A DNA stretch of 31,389 bases, taken from the NCBI GenBank assembly GCA_964553505.1, contig CAZKKX010000009.1:1-31389 (forward strand), read 5' to 3'. The notes beneath the pieces are model-generated. The model worked only from the letters and a program-made list of their open reading frames with translations. It was not told the DNA's origin and did not search any database. Origin of the DNA: JAENZQ01 sp964553505 (GTDB taxonomy: Bacteria; Bacillota; Clostridia; Peptostreptococcales; JAAYPU01). Position 1 is the stretch's first letter. Every line of letters begins with the position of its first letter. The translations under genes were made by a program, and so were the position numbers. Shown in pieces: positions 1 to 8,057 of this stretch.

Positions 1-52
1 AGCGCTGATGGTACTTGGCGGGAGACCGCCCGGAAGAGTAAGTCGTCGCTGG
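1..52 (+). rRNA. rrf: 5S ribosomal RNA, 3' end (partial)
   Basis: The first ~52 bases read as the 3' half of a bacterial 5S rRNA: GATGGTACTTGGCGGGAGAC corresponds to the helix IV/loop E region, followed by a GGAAGAGTAAGTCG-like segment and the closing 3' strand. The gene starts before the window. A strong intrinsic terminator follows directly, as expected at the end of an rRNA operon. The identification is from recognised consensus, and the exact 3' end is approximate. Confidence 0.8.
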
Positions 53-60
53 TTTTGAAA

Positions 61-96
61 AAAGATCTGAAATGGATTCATTTCAGATCTTTTTTA
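61..96 (+). terminator. Intrinsic terminator of the rRNA operon
   Basis: Perfect 14-bp stem, AAAGATCTGAAATG (61-74) with CATTTCAGATCTTT (79-92), loop GATT, followed by a T run. It lies 9 nt behind the 5S 3' end. Between it and about 240 I see no gene, RNA or clear promoter. Confidence 0.9.
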
Positions 97-254
97 GTTA
101 AATTAAAACTCCTCAAAACCTGATTTTATAGAAACTTCTAAAATACTTAAGGCAGTTGTTTCCAAAAGATGATAAACTAAAAAGTAATAAGTATATAATT
201 CGTTTGATTCTTAAAATAGAAATATAGAGGTATTGATTTAGGGGTAAAGACTTA

Positions 255-472
255 TTGATTAAAACACTAAAACATGAAAAAAAGGATAAAATCCCTTGGG
301 TTCGCTTTAAAAGACCGGAGGATACAAGGAAATTAATCGAAAATTATGAAGCAGCGGAAGAAGATATAGAGATAGAGATTTCGGACGCGTTAAAGATGCT
401 TATGATGAAATTCGGGATATAGCGGATTATGTTGTATATAAGTATACTATCAAGGAGCTATTTAAGAGATAA
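255..472 (+). pseudogene. Frameshifted small gene, unknown family
   Basis: A coding-like stretch starts at a possible TTG (255) behind a GGGG purine run (241-244). It reads LIKTLKHEKKDKIPWVRFKR and on through a Glu-rich segment until a stop at 420. From about 386 the sense continues in another frame (VKDAYDEIRDIADYVVYKYT) to the TAA at 470-472. Both frames have amino-acid composition typical of real protein, and they overlap between about 350 and 420, so a single indel there would restore one polypeptide of roughly 70 residues. I do not recognise the family. It could instead be two unrelated short open frames. Confidence 0.4.
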
Positions 473-503
473 AATTCATTTATAGAATAAGGGGAATGTT
501 GTT

Positions 504-1223
504 TTGAAAAATGAAGTAGTCATATTGGACAGAAATAAAACAGATCAGATAGCCGAACGCTATTTTATTAAAATGTGTGGTTTTAATCAAGGACAGGACA
601 TACATAAAACAATGCTTCAGGACGGATATTCCATAAGAGATAAATTACTAAATGAATCAAGTATAAAGGCAATTATTTCTTCATTTGACAAAAGTGTTAT
701 TTCTGAAAAGACTGTTGATATAAATGGGATTAAATTTGAATGTAATGCTTTTCGGCAAATAGACAAAGAGAATATTAACAAAATATACATTTATATATTA
801 ACTGCTGGACATTTTGAACTGCCCGATGCATCTATGTTAGAATTAGTATATGCTGATGCATGGGGAACAGCATATGTGGATGCCGGCAGAGACATCTTAA
901 GATCTATACTTAGCATGGATAATTATATCAATCAAATTGAAAGAGAAAATGATAATTTTTTATCTGATTCTTTCGGACCCGGATATTATGGTATGGATAT
1001 CACTCAAGTTATGAATTTTTTTAAAGTCTTGGATTCTGGGAAGATAGGTGTTAGTGTCAGAGAAAGTGGATTAATGGAACCGGCAAAGTCAATAGCAGGT
1101 TTTTATATAGCTGTAAAAGACAAAAATCAGATTCCGGGAAAAGACTGTCAATCATGTTTGTCTAATGCTAAAGGATGTTATTACTGCAGAGCAAAAAATA
1201 AACAAAATTTTGATAGTAAATAG
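504..1223 (+). CDS. MetH-type activation-domain protein (corrinoid reactivation)
   Basis: 239 aa, starting at TTG 504 with AAGGGG 9 nt upstream. The central and C-terminal part resembles the AdoMet-binding activation domain of cobalamin-dependent methionine synthase. It has an alternating segment with IYILTAGHFELPDASMLELV followed by a DAWGTAYVDAGRDIL helix, then GPGYYGMDITQ near residue 155 and SGLMEPAKSIAGFYIAV near 190; these match the family's PGY...Q and SxxMxPxKSxxG motifs. A C-terminal CxxCx5GCxxC cluster could bind metal. Stand-alone versions in Clostridia accompany corrinoid methyltransferases. The next gene, 20 nt on, encodes a RACo/RamA-like reductive activator, so the pair probably restores inactive Co(II) corrinoid protein to Co(I). 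The corrinoid partner is not in the window. Confidence 0.7.
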   Translation: MKNEVVILDRNKTDQIAERYFIKMCGFNQGQDIHKTMLQDGYSIRDKLLNESSIKAIISSFDKSVISEKTVDINGIKFECNAFRQIDKENINKIYIYILTAGHFELPDASMLELVYADAWGTAYVDAGRDILRSILSMDNYINQIERENDNFLSDSFGPGYYGMDITQVMNFFKVLDSGKIGVSVRESGLMEPAKSIAGFYIAVKDKNQIPGKDCQSCLSNAKGCYYCRAKNKQNFDSK

Positions 1224-1243
1224 AAACATAGCGGAGGAATAGA

Positions 1244-3073
1244 ATGATTGTATCATTTTTACCGGCAAATAAAACATATCAAGTTCAAAAAGAAGATATT
1301 TTATTGAATATTGCTTTGAAAGCAAACATTATGATAGATGGTAATTGCGGAGGTAAAGGCAAATGCGGAAAATGTAAAGTTCAAATCGTATCCGGAACAA
1401 TACCGGAACCTGATTTTACTGAAAAATCCCTATTGACTAAAAAAGAAATAGGAGAAGGATATCGTTTGGCATGTAGGCTGTTGGTAAAAGATGATTTGAC
1501 CGTTAAGGTTTTACAGACAGGAAACAGTATTTCACGCAAGACTAAACTGACTTGGATGCCCGGTTTCCTCGATGAGACAAAGCATATCGGAAAATACTAT
1601 CTTGAAATAGAAGAAGCTACTTTAAAGAATCAAGAAAGCGATATTAAACGGATTAAGAGGGCTTTACCTGAAGAAGATTATTCAATAGATCCATTATTGA
1701 TGGCAGAGATACCTTATGTTTTAAAAGAAAACAATTTATGCATTACCGTCACGGTGAAAGATAGTAAGATTATCTCAGTCGAAAAGGGAGATACCACAGA
1801 CCATTGTTATGGCATTGCCTTTGATATCGGTACTACTACAGTTGTAGGGATGCTCTGGGATTTGAATAAAGGCAAATTGATGGGAACTTCCGCATTGACA
1901 AATTCTCAAAGCGTTTTTGGAGCAGACGTCATCTCTCGAATCCATTTCGTAGGGAACGACCCGGATAATCTAAGGTTGATGAAGACTAAAATAACAGAGT
2001 GTTTTAATGATATTATTCAGGATTTTTTATATCGATTTAATATACAACGCACACATATTTATGAAGCGACTGTGGTTGGAAATACGACTATGAGTCATCT
2101 GTTTCTTGGTGTTGAGCCTGGTTGCCTTGCCAGATCACCCTTTAGCCCGGTGTTTTGTACACATGTTGATGTAAGTGGTAAAGAAACGGAGATCAGTATT
2201 AACCCTCAGGGGAATATACATCTTTTACCCAATATAGCAAGTCATGTAGGTTCAGATACCACGGGTTTGTTATTGGCTTCGGGTATTGCAGAACTTGAAG
2301 GCATCAATTTGGCGATTGACGTTGGAACCAACGGAGAAATCATTTTAGCAGGGAAAAGCCGTATTCTCGCTTGCTCAACAGCAGCAGGACCGGCTTTTGA
2401 AGGCGCATCCGTTTATCAGGGGATGCGAGCTGCTCCGGGAGCTGTGGAAGGGGTCAGCATCAATGACGGAGAAGTGGAGCTGAAAGTGATAGAGGATAAA
2501 GAACCTACAGGCATATGCGGCTCCGGATTAATTGATGCGGTTTCAGAGTTGTTGAATAAAGGAATCATTGACTATACAGGAAAATTAATAAATAAAGAAG
2601 CAGGCTTAGAAAAAGGAATAAAACCTTCGCTTGCAGAACGGTTAAGGGCAGGCCCGAAAGGGAAAGGTTTTATTTTAGCATGGGGAAAAGGGAAGGGGGA
2701 TATTCTACTGACACAGAAGGACATTCGTGAGGTACAGCTGGCAAAAGGCGCAATTTATGGAGGCATTCTTATTATGATGAAAGAATTGGGTGTCAAGATT
2801 GATGACATTGACAAAATATTTCTTGCCGGTGCCTTTGGAAACTACATTAAGAAGGAAAGTGCTCTTAGAATCGGTTTATTCCCAGAGGTATTCCCAGATA
2901 AAATCATATCAATAGGAAATGCTGCAGGTATAGGAGCAAGCATGGCGCTTCTTTCTAAGTCCGAAAGAGAGAAAGCCCGAATACAGGCACAAAAAGTGGA
3001 ACATATTGAGCTTTCAGGGCATTCGGATTTTCAAGCGGAATATATAAATGCAATGAACTTTCCGAAGTTCTAA
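1244..3073 (+). CDS. Corrinoid protein reductive activator (RACo/RamA-like, DUF4445, ASKHA fold)
   Basis: 609 aa; ATG with GGAGG (1233-1237) 6 nt upstream. The N-terminus is a [2Fe-2S] ferredoxin domain with C35, C41, C44 and C77 (GNCGGKGKCGKC...C). The rest is an ASKHA-type ATPase region: GIAFDIGTTTVVGMLWDL (phosphate-1 loop), AIDVGTNGEIILAG (about residue 360), CGSGLIDAVSELL and FLAGAFGNYI near the end. This architecture is that of the ATP-dependent activators RACo (CoFeSP) and the related methyltransferase activators. The enzyme transfers a low-potential electron to cob(II)alamin protein, driven by ATP. It is in an operon with the activation-domain gene upstream. A decayed gene follows 15 nt downstream. 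Confidence in the family is high; the specific corrinoid client is unknown. Confidence 0.88.
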   Translation: MIVSFLPANKTYQVQKEDILLNIALKANIMIDGNCGGKGKCGKCKVQIVSGTIPEPDFTEKSLLTKKEIGEGYRLACRLLVKDDLTVKVLQTGNSISRKTKLTWMPGFLDETKHIGKYYLEIEEATLKNQESDIKRIKRALPEEDYSIDPLLMAEIPYVLKENNLCITVTVKDSKIISVEKGDTTDHCYGIAFDIGTTTVVGMLWDLNKGKLMGTSALTNSQSVFGADVISRIHFVGNDPDNLRLMKTKITECFNDIIQDFLYRFNIQRTHIYEATVVGNTTMSHLFLGVEPGCLARSPFSPVFCTHVDVSGKETEISINPQGNIHLLPNIASHVGSDTTGLLLASGIAELEGINLAIDVGTNGEIILAGKSRILACSTAAGPAFEGASVYQGMRAAPGAVEGVSINDGEVELKVIEDKEPTGICGSGLIDAVSELLNKGIIDYTGKLINKEAGLEKGIKPSLAERLRAGPKGKGFILAWGKGKGDILLTQKDIREVQLAKGAIYGGILIMMKELGVKIDDIDKIFLAGAFGNYIKKESALRIGLFPEVFPDKIISIGNAAGIGASMALLSKSEREKARIQAQKVEHIELSGHSDFQAEYINAMNFPKF

Positions 3074-3088
3074 TAGGAGGTTTGGGTT

Positions 3089-3318
3089 ATGTCAGCAGGA
3101 TTAACCGTGTCACAGAGGCAACGATTAGTTGAACTGGTTGCGCCGGAAGAAGTGTGAAAGTATCAAGGCAGGAGTGATTTGTGTTACTGCAGGATTGGGC
3201 GTAATCGGTTCGTTTAATATTATTTATGGCTGACGATAATGCTTTTATTGTCACCCAGGTGAAAGAGCATAAAAACTATCGGGGGTCAATTATGACAAAA
3301 GTTTCATGGTGGAAATAA
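3089..3318 (+). pseudogene. Decayed small gene, frame changes twice
   Basis: An ideal TAGGAGG (3074-3080) sits 8 nt before ATG 3089, but that frame stops at 3155 after 22 residues (MSAGLTVSQRQRLVELVAPE...). Coding-like sequence continues in the next frame from about 3150 (CESIKAGVICVTAGLGVIGS, a plausible membrane helix) to a stop at 3231. It then continues in the third frame from 3226 (MADDNAFIVTQVKEHKNYRG) to TAA 3316-3318. Read together this is a roughly 75-residue, probably membrane-anchored protein broken by two frameshifts. Family not recognised. Two or three independent tiny ORFs are the alternative. Confidence 0.45.
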
Positions 3319-3340
3319 GAATAAGCACTTTAAAACAAAA

Positions 3341-3372
3341 TAAATAATCGCCCGAAACGGAACGATTATTTA
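3341..3372. terminator. Bidirectional terminator-like hairpin between convergent genes
   Basis: Stem TAAATAATCG (3341-3350) pairs with CGATTATTTA (3363-3372); inside the loop a short CCG/CGG pairing is possible. A-rich flank on one side and T-rich on the other. It lies between the plus-strand remnant and the minus-strand ferredoxin gene and can serve both. Confidence 0.6.
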
Positions 3373-3392
3373 ATAGATATGTATCTGATTAT

Positions 3393-3563
3393 TTAAGCTT
3401 CAACAGGTGCATCTACAGGACAAACATTAGCACAAGCCCCGCAATCTATGCATTTATCCGGATCAATTACATATTTATCATCACCTTCGGTGATTGCTTC
3501 AACCGGACATTCAGGTTCACAAGCGCCACAGCTTATACATGAATCTTCGATTACATATGTCAT
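3393..3563 (-). CDS. 2x[4Fe-4S] ferredoxin
   Basis: 56 aa small electron carrier with two CxxCxxCxxxCP clusters: C9/C12/C15/C19 and C38/C41/C44/C48 (CISCGACEPECP and CIDCGACANVCP). Clostridial-type ferredoxins pass low-potential electrons between pyruvate oxidoreductase, hydrogenase and other anaerobic redox enzymes. ATG at 3563 is chosen because AGGAGGT (3573-3579) lies 9 nt upstream and the family starts at MTYVI/MAYKI-like residues. An in-frame start at 3614 would add 17 residues and would lie inside the promoter. It is monocistronic, with a near-consensus promoter. Confidence 0.95.
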   Translation of the reverse strand: MTYVIEDSCISCGACEPECPVEAITEGDDKYVIDPDKCIDCGACANVCPVDAPVEA

Positions 3564-3596
3564 GTTGTGTATACCTCCTATTTCAGATTCATACTC

Positions 3597-3625
3597 ATTA
3601 TAGCAAAAGAACAAGAATTAGACAA
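3597..3625 (-). promoter_or_regulatory. Sigma-A-type promoter for ferredoxin gene
   Basis: On the minus strand: -35 TTGTCT (3620-3625), 17-nt spacer, -10 TATAAT (3597-3602). The transcript would start just upstream of the AGGAGGT that defines the 3563 start. Confidence 0.75.
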
Positions 3626-3675
3626 CGATATTTTTCAAAATGATAAATACTTATAAAGACGGGTTGGTGAGCTCA

Positions 3676-4494
3676 ATGAAAGTAGTAGCTTTAATAGGAA
3701 AAAGCGGTACCGGTAAAAGTTATCAGTCTCTTATTTTGGCAAAAAATAAAAAGATCGACTTTATTATAGACGACGGTTTATTTATTTGCGGTAATAAAAT
3801 ATTGTCGGGAAAATCAGCTAAAAGGCAATCTACGAAGGTTGGGGCTGTTAAAACGGCATTGTTTACTGATGAAGAGCACAGAAAACAAGTATTGGATACA
3901 ATCTCAAAATATAATCCATCCAGTATTCTGATTATTGGAACCTCGGACAAAATGACAGATAGAATTGCGGAACGTCTTCAACTTCCCCCTATTGAAGAAA
4001 AAATCAGAATTGAAGAAATAACTGATGAAAAAGAAAGAGAGAGTGCCCGAAAGCAGAGACATGAATTAGGCAAGCATGTAATTCCTGTTCCTACTTTTCA
4101 GCTCAAGCATGAATTTTCCGGATATTTTTTAGATCCTCTAAAGATATTTAGAAAGATAAGTTCGGGAAAACATGAAATAACAGAAAAATCTGTTGTAAGA
4201 CCTACATACAGTTATCTTGGAGAATATATCATTTCGGACAGAGTTATCACCGATATTGTAACCTGCAATGCATACCACATAAAGGGGATGGCAGAAACGA
4301 CCAAAGTCAGCACCATCAGCAGCGAAAAGGGAATTGTGATTGATATTGATATTACCGTTCAACTTGGTGTGAATATTATTAATATATCCCAAAAGCTTCA
4401 GAAGAAAGTAAAGGAGGAAGTAGAAATAATGACGGCATTGAATGTTATCAGTGTTCATATACATGTTAGAAATATATTCAAAATTGAAAAATAG
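3676..4494 (+). CDS. P-loop ATPase fused to C-terminal Asp23/Gls24 domain
   Basis: 272 aa from ATG 3676, preceded by GGTGAG (3666-3671). In-frame starts at 3640 (ATG) and 3667 (GTG) exist, but 3640 lacks a ribosome site. Walker A GKSGTGKS is at residues 8-15. The middle has ILIIGTSDKMTDRIAERL, a plausible nucleotide-sensing helix, and a charged segment. From about residue 180 (SYLGEYIISDRVITDIVTCN) to the end it looks like an Asp23/Gls24 domain, including the typical VSTISSEKGIVIDIDITVQL strands and amphipathic helix. Asp23 is a membrane-peripheral envelope-stress protein in other Firmicutes. The role of the ATPase-linked form is not established. Similar fusions are, to my knowledge, annotated in Clostridia only as stress-response proteins. 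Confidence 0.75.
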   Translation: MKVVALIGKSGTGKSYQSLILAKNKKIDFIIDDGLFICGNKILSGKSAKRQSTKVGAVKTALFTDEEHRKQVLDTISKYNPSSILIIGTSDKMTDRIAERLQLPPIEEKIRIEEITDEKERESARKQRHELGKHVIPVPTFQLKHEFSGYFLDPLKIFRKISSGKHEITEKSVVRPTYSYLGEYIISDRVITDIVTCNAYHIKGMAETTKVSTISSEKGIVIDIDITVQLGVNIINISQKLQKKVKEEVEIMTALNVISVHIHVRNIFKIEK

Positions 4495-4603
4495 TAGATT
4501 GGGGGAATGTTATATTTATATTACAAAACCGCGAAAATAGTGAAAATTCACGAAAAATCCTTTATGATTAATGATAAGAAATCCTGGAAAGTCGGTGATT
4601 TTT

Positions 4604-6322
4604 ATGAAAAAGATAATTAAATATATTACACTGATTGTTATCATTACTTCATGTACGTTGATTATGTCATATGCCGACAGCTCCATTGCTTATTTTTCCC
4701 GCTATCCAAAAGATATTTCGATATATATTTCAAGACCAGAAATTAGCATGAAACTTATGCTGAATGATAATATCCTTGATACTATTAAAATGAAATTGGA
4801 TGGAGAGAAAGCAGAGGCAAGGTATGATGCCGGCAGGGAAATGATTGTTTACAGACCAAACAACCCACTTTCTTCGGGACTTCATACCGTAGACCTTGAG
4901 GTTTATATCAGCGGTTGGTCGAATTTCCTGTCTCAGAGCTGGAGTTTTACCGTAAGTGAAAATGCAGTTACAAGCTTTCCGTCTGTATCGGATGAACAGA
5001 AAAAGGCATTAGAATATGTAAATGCTTTTAGGCAATCAGTGGGATTATCACCGCTGAGCATCAATTATTCATTGAATGCTGCAGCAAATGCCCATACAAA
5101 TTATATGATTCTTAACTCACGGACGACACATGATGAACTGCAAGGCAATAGAGGGTATTCAGGAGGGACGCCTTTCAATCGAGCAAAATCTTATGGGTAT
5201 AATGGGATAGCTATAGCAGAAAATGTTTCAAGCGGTTTTAATGATTTGACAAAAGCACTCCATGAGCTTATTTCTGCACCTTATCACAGATTGGCATGGC
5301 TAAATCCTTATGCTCAGGATTTTGGATATTTCGGAAAGAATGGGTATCACACACTTCTGTTTGGCAGTGTGATGACAATACAGGACAAAAAAATCGTAAC
5401 GTACCCTTACAGCGGGCAAACAGATGTTCCCCTAAACTGGGAAAATACTGAAACACCTAATCCTCTCAGAAACAATCCGGACAGTTATGTTGGGTATCCT
5501 ATAACATTATCTTATTTCAGCGAGGATAAGATTACTTCGTTGGAAATAAAAAAATTCACAATAGAAGACAGCTTAGGAAATGAGATAAAAAAGTACTCGA
5601 ACAGTCCCAAGAACGATGAATATTTGACCGACAGCGTGATCATAATTCCTGAAGAACCTTTAAAAAGCAATACGAAGTATTATGTTTCTGCTACGCTGAC
5701 AGCATATTTTGAAGGAGGAAAGAGTGAGGAAGTCCGGCACACTTTCAGTTTCAGGACAGAAAATAAAAAATTATATTCATATGATGATATTGAAAATCAT
5801 TGGGCGGTGGATGTGATAGAGGCACTGGCTCAAAAGAAAATCTTAACAGCAAGGGATGCAAATCATTTCAGACCGGATGCACCTATCACGAGAGGGGAAT
5901 TTTCCTTGTATGTATCTAAAATGTTGGGTTTAAATTTGAGAAATGTAGAAGGAATTTTTTCAGACGTTACTTCCAACACACCTAACAGTGGCTATATTGA
6001 GGCAGCAGAAAGGTTTGGGATTATTAATGGCTATGAGGACGGATCCTTTAAACCCAATAAGCTTATGACCAGACAGGAAATGGCAGCAGTAATGAAACGG
6101 GCATATGAAATCAAAACACAATCAACTACTGATACTACCGACTATAGTATCCGGTTTAAAGATAATAAAGATATCAGCAGCTGGGCATTGAGCAGCGTTA
6201 AGCTCTGCAATAAACTGGGCATAATCAATGGCAGAGGTGATGGAAGTTTCGATCCCTTTAACAGCACTACAAGAGCTGAAGCAGTTGTAATGATTGACAG
6301 ACTCATAACGGTGCTTGAATAA
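4604..6322 (+). CDS. Secreted CAP/SCP-domain protein with three SLH wall-anchoring repeats
   Basis: 572 aa from ATG 4604, with GGTGA (4594-4598) 5 nt upstream; an in-frame ATG at 4571 would put 11 residues before the signal peptide. Order of parts: signal peptide (MKKIIKYITLIVIITSCTLI..., cut probably after SYA near residue 24); a beta-rich N-terminal segment; a CAP (SCP/PR-1) domain at about 130-265 (ALEYVNAFRQSVGLSPLS, THDE, IAENVSSGF); an Ig-like segment; and three SLH motifs at about 390-572 (NHWAVDVIEALAQKKILT, GYIEAAERFGIINGYEDGSF, LCNKLGIINGRGDGSFDP). SLH repeats bind pyruvylated secondary wall polymer, so the protein is displayed on the cell surface. The function of bacterial CAP domains is mostly unknown. 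A hairpin downstream probably ends the transcript. Confidence 0.92.
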   Translation: MKKIIKYITLIVIITSCTLIMSYADSSIAYFSRYPKDISIYISRPEISMKLMLNDNILDTIKMKLDGEKAEARYDAGREMIVYRPNNPLSSGLHTVDLEVYISGWSNFLSQSWSFTVSENAVTSFPSVSDEQKKALEYVNAFRQSVGLSPLSINYSLNAAANAHTNYMILNSRTTHDELQGNRGYSGGTPFNRAKSYGYNGIAIAENVSSGFNDLTKALHELISAPYHRLAWLNPYAQDFGYFGKNGYHTLLFGSVMTIQDKKIVTYPYSGQTDVPLNWENTETPNPLRNNPDSYVGYPITLSYFSEDKITSLEIKKFTIEDSLGNEIKKYSNSPKNDEYLTDSVIIIPEEPLKSNTKYYVSATLTAYFEGGKSEEVRHTFSFRTENKKLYSYDDIENHWAVDVIEALAQKKILTARDANHFRPDAPITRGEFSLYVSKMLGLNLRNVEGIFSDVTSNTPNSGYIEAAERFGIINGYEDGSFKPNKLMTRQEMAAVMKRAYEIKTQSTTDTTDYSIRFKDNKDISSWALSSVKLCNKLGIINGRGDGSFDPFNSTTRAEAVVMIDRLITVLE

Positions 6323-6365
6323 TTAAGAATGATAAAGAGTAGATAACAGATAATAGATAACAATT

Positions 6366-6398
6366 AAGGAGGATTTTGCTATTGGCAAAATCTTCTTT
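6366..6398 (+). terminator. Hairpin after SLH gene, probable terminator
   Basis: AAGGAGGATTTTGC (6366-6379) pairs with GCAAAATCTTCTTT (6385-6398), 14 bp including two G-U, loop TATTG. The 3' arm is pyrimidine-rich, but the T tail is weak. The 5' arm contains a perfect AAGGAGG that serves no obvious ORF. Just upstream (6331-6362) are imperfect repeats of ATAGATAAC. Confidence 0.55.
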
Positions 6399-6420
6399 GG
6401 TGTAGGAAAGGATAGGAGAA

Positions 6421-7299
6421 ATGAAGGGACTTGATATAAGGGAAAAAGATGGAGCGGTTATTGTTGAAGGGATTAGGGATTTTGATTTGAAGCAGACATT
6501 TGAATGCGGGCAGTGTTTTCGATGGAACAGGGAAACAGACGGGAGTTATACAGGAGTTGTTTTCGGCAGGATTCTTAATATAAAGCAGGAAAACCAACTA
6601 TGGATATTTTCAAATACAACAATAGAAGATTTTTATGAGTTTTGGTTTGAATATTTTGATTTAAACCGGGATTATAATGAGATTAAGACAAAACTTTCTC
6701 AGAATGACCCAACCATCAATAAGGCGATTTGGTTTGGAGAAGGCATAAGAATTTTAAAACAGGATGAATGGGAGACCCTGATTTCCTTTATCCTGTCGCA
6801 GAATCGAAGCATTCCCATTATTAAGAAAAATATTGAAGCATTATGTTTAAAATACGGGAACTTTATTGAAAAATATAGAGGAAGGGATTACTATTCTTTT
6901 CCGTCTCCTGAAAGGCTGTCCGAAGCAAATGCCCAAGACATTGGGAGGTGCAAAGTAGGGTATAGAGCTAAATATATTGAAAAGACTGCCAAAGTTGTGA
7001 AAGAAAGTAAAGAAGAACTATACAGCTTGAACAAAAGTTCATTAGAAGAGGCACAGCAATATCTGCTGAGCTTGTTTGGGGTTGGACCAAAAGTTGCTCA
7101 TTGCATCATGCTTTTTTCTATGCAAAAATATGAAAGCTTTCCGGTAGACGTTTGGATTATGAAAATTATGAAGGAGCTGTACGGATTAAATAATATACAA
7201 ACTATTCAAGAATATGCTTTAAAAAGTTATAATCAATATGGCGGATTTGCTCAGCAATATCTTTTTTATTATGCAAGAGAAAAGGGAATAGGAAAGTAA
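6421..7299 (+). CDS. ogg: 8-oxoguanine DNA glycosylase/AP lyase (OGG1-like)
   Basis: 292 aa, ATG with AGGAG just upstream. The N-terminal OGG_N domain has FDLKQTFECGQCFRWNRE (residues 21-38). The HhH-GPD glycosylase domain has TLISFILSQNRSIPIIKKNI (about 119-138) and the hairpin LLSLFGVGPKVAHCIMLFSM (215-234), with the catalytic Lys in GVGPK at 224 and the conserved Asp in FPVDVW at 243. Both catalytic residues of human OGG1 (K249, D268) are therefore present, so base excision and beta-lyase activity are expected. It removes oxidised guanine opposite C. Clostridia carry this eukaryote-like OGG1 form more often than other bacteria. Convergent with the ABC operon. Confidence 0.92.
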   Translation: MKGLDIREKDGAVIVEGIRDFDLKQTFECGQCFRWNRETDGSYTGVVFGRILNIKQENQLWIFSNTTIEDFYEFWFEYFDLNRDYNEIKTKLSQNDPTINKAIWFGEGIRILKQDEWETLISFILSQNRSIPIIKKNIEALCLKYGNFIEKYRGRDYYSFPSPERLSEANAQDIGRCKVGYRAKYIEKTAKVVKESKEELYSLNKSSLEEAQQYLLSLFGVGPKVAHCIMLFSMQKYESFPVDVWIMKIMKELYGLNNIQTIQEYALKSYNQYGGFAQQYLFYYAREKGIGK

Positions 7300-7337
7300 T
7301 AAACAGTTTATAGATTATGGAGATTAGTTTGTAGTGT

Positions 7338-8057
7338 TCATTCCCCAAAGAAAACCTCTTTAATCCTTTCTTTAACACAAAGCAGACTGAAATTATCTAA
7401 AGCTCTTTTATCATGAGGTATTTCGATTATATCTTCATAACTGACTCGTGCCGGAGGCTTGGTGAGGACAAGTATTTTATCAGCTATCATAAGACATTCT
7501 TCTATATCATGGGTAACACATATGATTGTTCGTTTATCGCCGTACCATAGTTCAATAAATTTCTCCATGATATGTTTTTTTGTTTTAATATCCAAACCTT
7601 TAAAAGGTTCATCCATAATTAAAATTTCCGAAGGGTAAGCAAATGCTCTTGCAATAGATGCACGTTGTCGCATACCGCCGCTTAATCGCTCAGGATAATA
7701 ATGCTTAAAAGCACCAAGTCCTACTATATCCAGGTATTTCCCGATGATACCGACTCTTTCTTCAGGGGTATATTTATTTCTGAGAACGAATTCCAAATTA
7801 TCCTGAATGCTTTTCCAGGGGAGAAGCCTAGAATCCTGAAAGACGTAGGAGAAAGTGAAGTTTTTAAAATCTTCAAGCATTCCTGAATCCGCCTTTTCGA
7901 TTCCGCTGATTATATTAAGCAGCGTGGTCTTGCCACATCCTGACGGTCCTAAAATACATGTAATTTGATTAAGAGGTATTGAGAGAGATAGATTTTCAAA
8001 AATTATTTGGTTATTATACGCTTTTTTTAGGTCAGTGATTGTTAGATTCTGTTTCAT
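7338..8057 (-). CDS. ABC transporter ATP-binding protein (SsuB/TauB/ThiZ type)
   Basis: 239 aa. Walker A GPSGCGKTT (residues 37-45), Q-loop FQDSRLLPW, signature LSGGMRQRASIARA, Walker B ILIMDEPFKGLD and H-loop CVTHD are all intact, so it should be an active ATPase. The LLPW motif after the Q-loop is typical of the nitrate/sulfonate/taurine/pyrimidine importer family. Its start (8057) lies inside the permease gene, with a 26-nt overlap. It is the last gene of a three-gene importer operon. The 38-nt gap to the convergent glycosylase gene shows no clear terminator. Confidence 0.9.
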   Translation of the reverse strand: MKQNLTITDLKKAYNNQIIFENLSLSIPLNQITCILGPSGCGKTTLLNIISGIEKADSGMLEDFKNFTFSYVFQDSRLLPWKSIQDNLEFVLRNKYTPEERVGIIGKYLDIVGLGAFKHYYPERLSGGMRQRASIARAFAYPSEILIMDEPFKGLDIKTKKHIMEKFIELWYGDKRTIICVTHDIEECLMIADKILVLTKPPARVSYEDIIEIPHDKRALDNFSLLCVKERIKEVFFGE

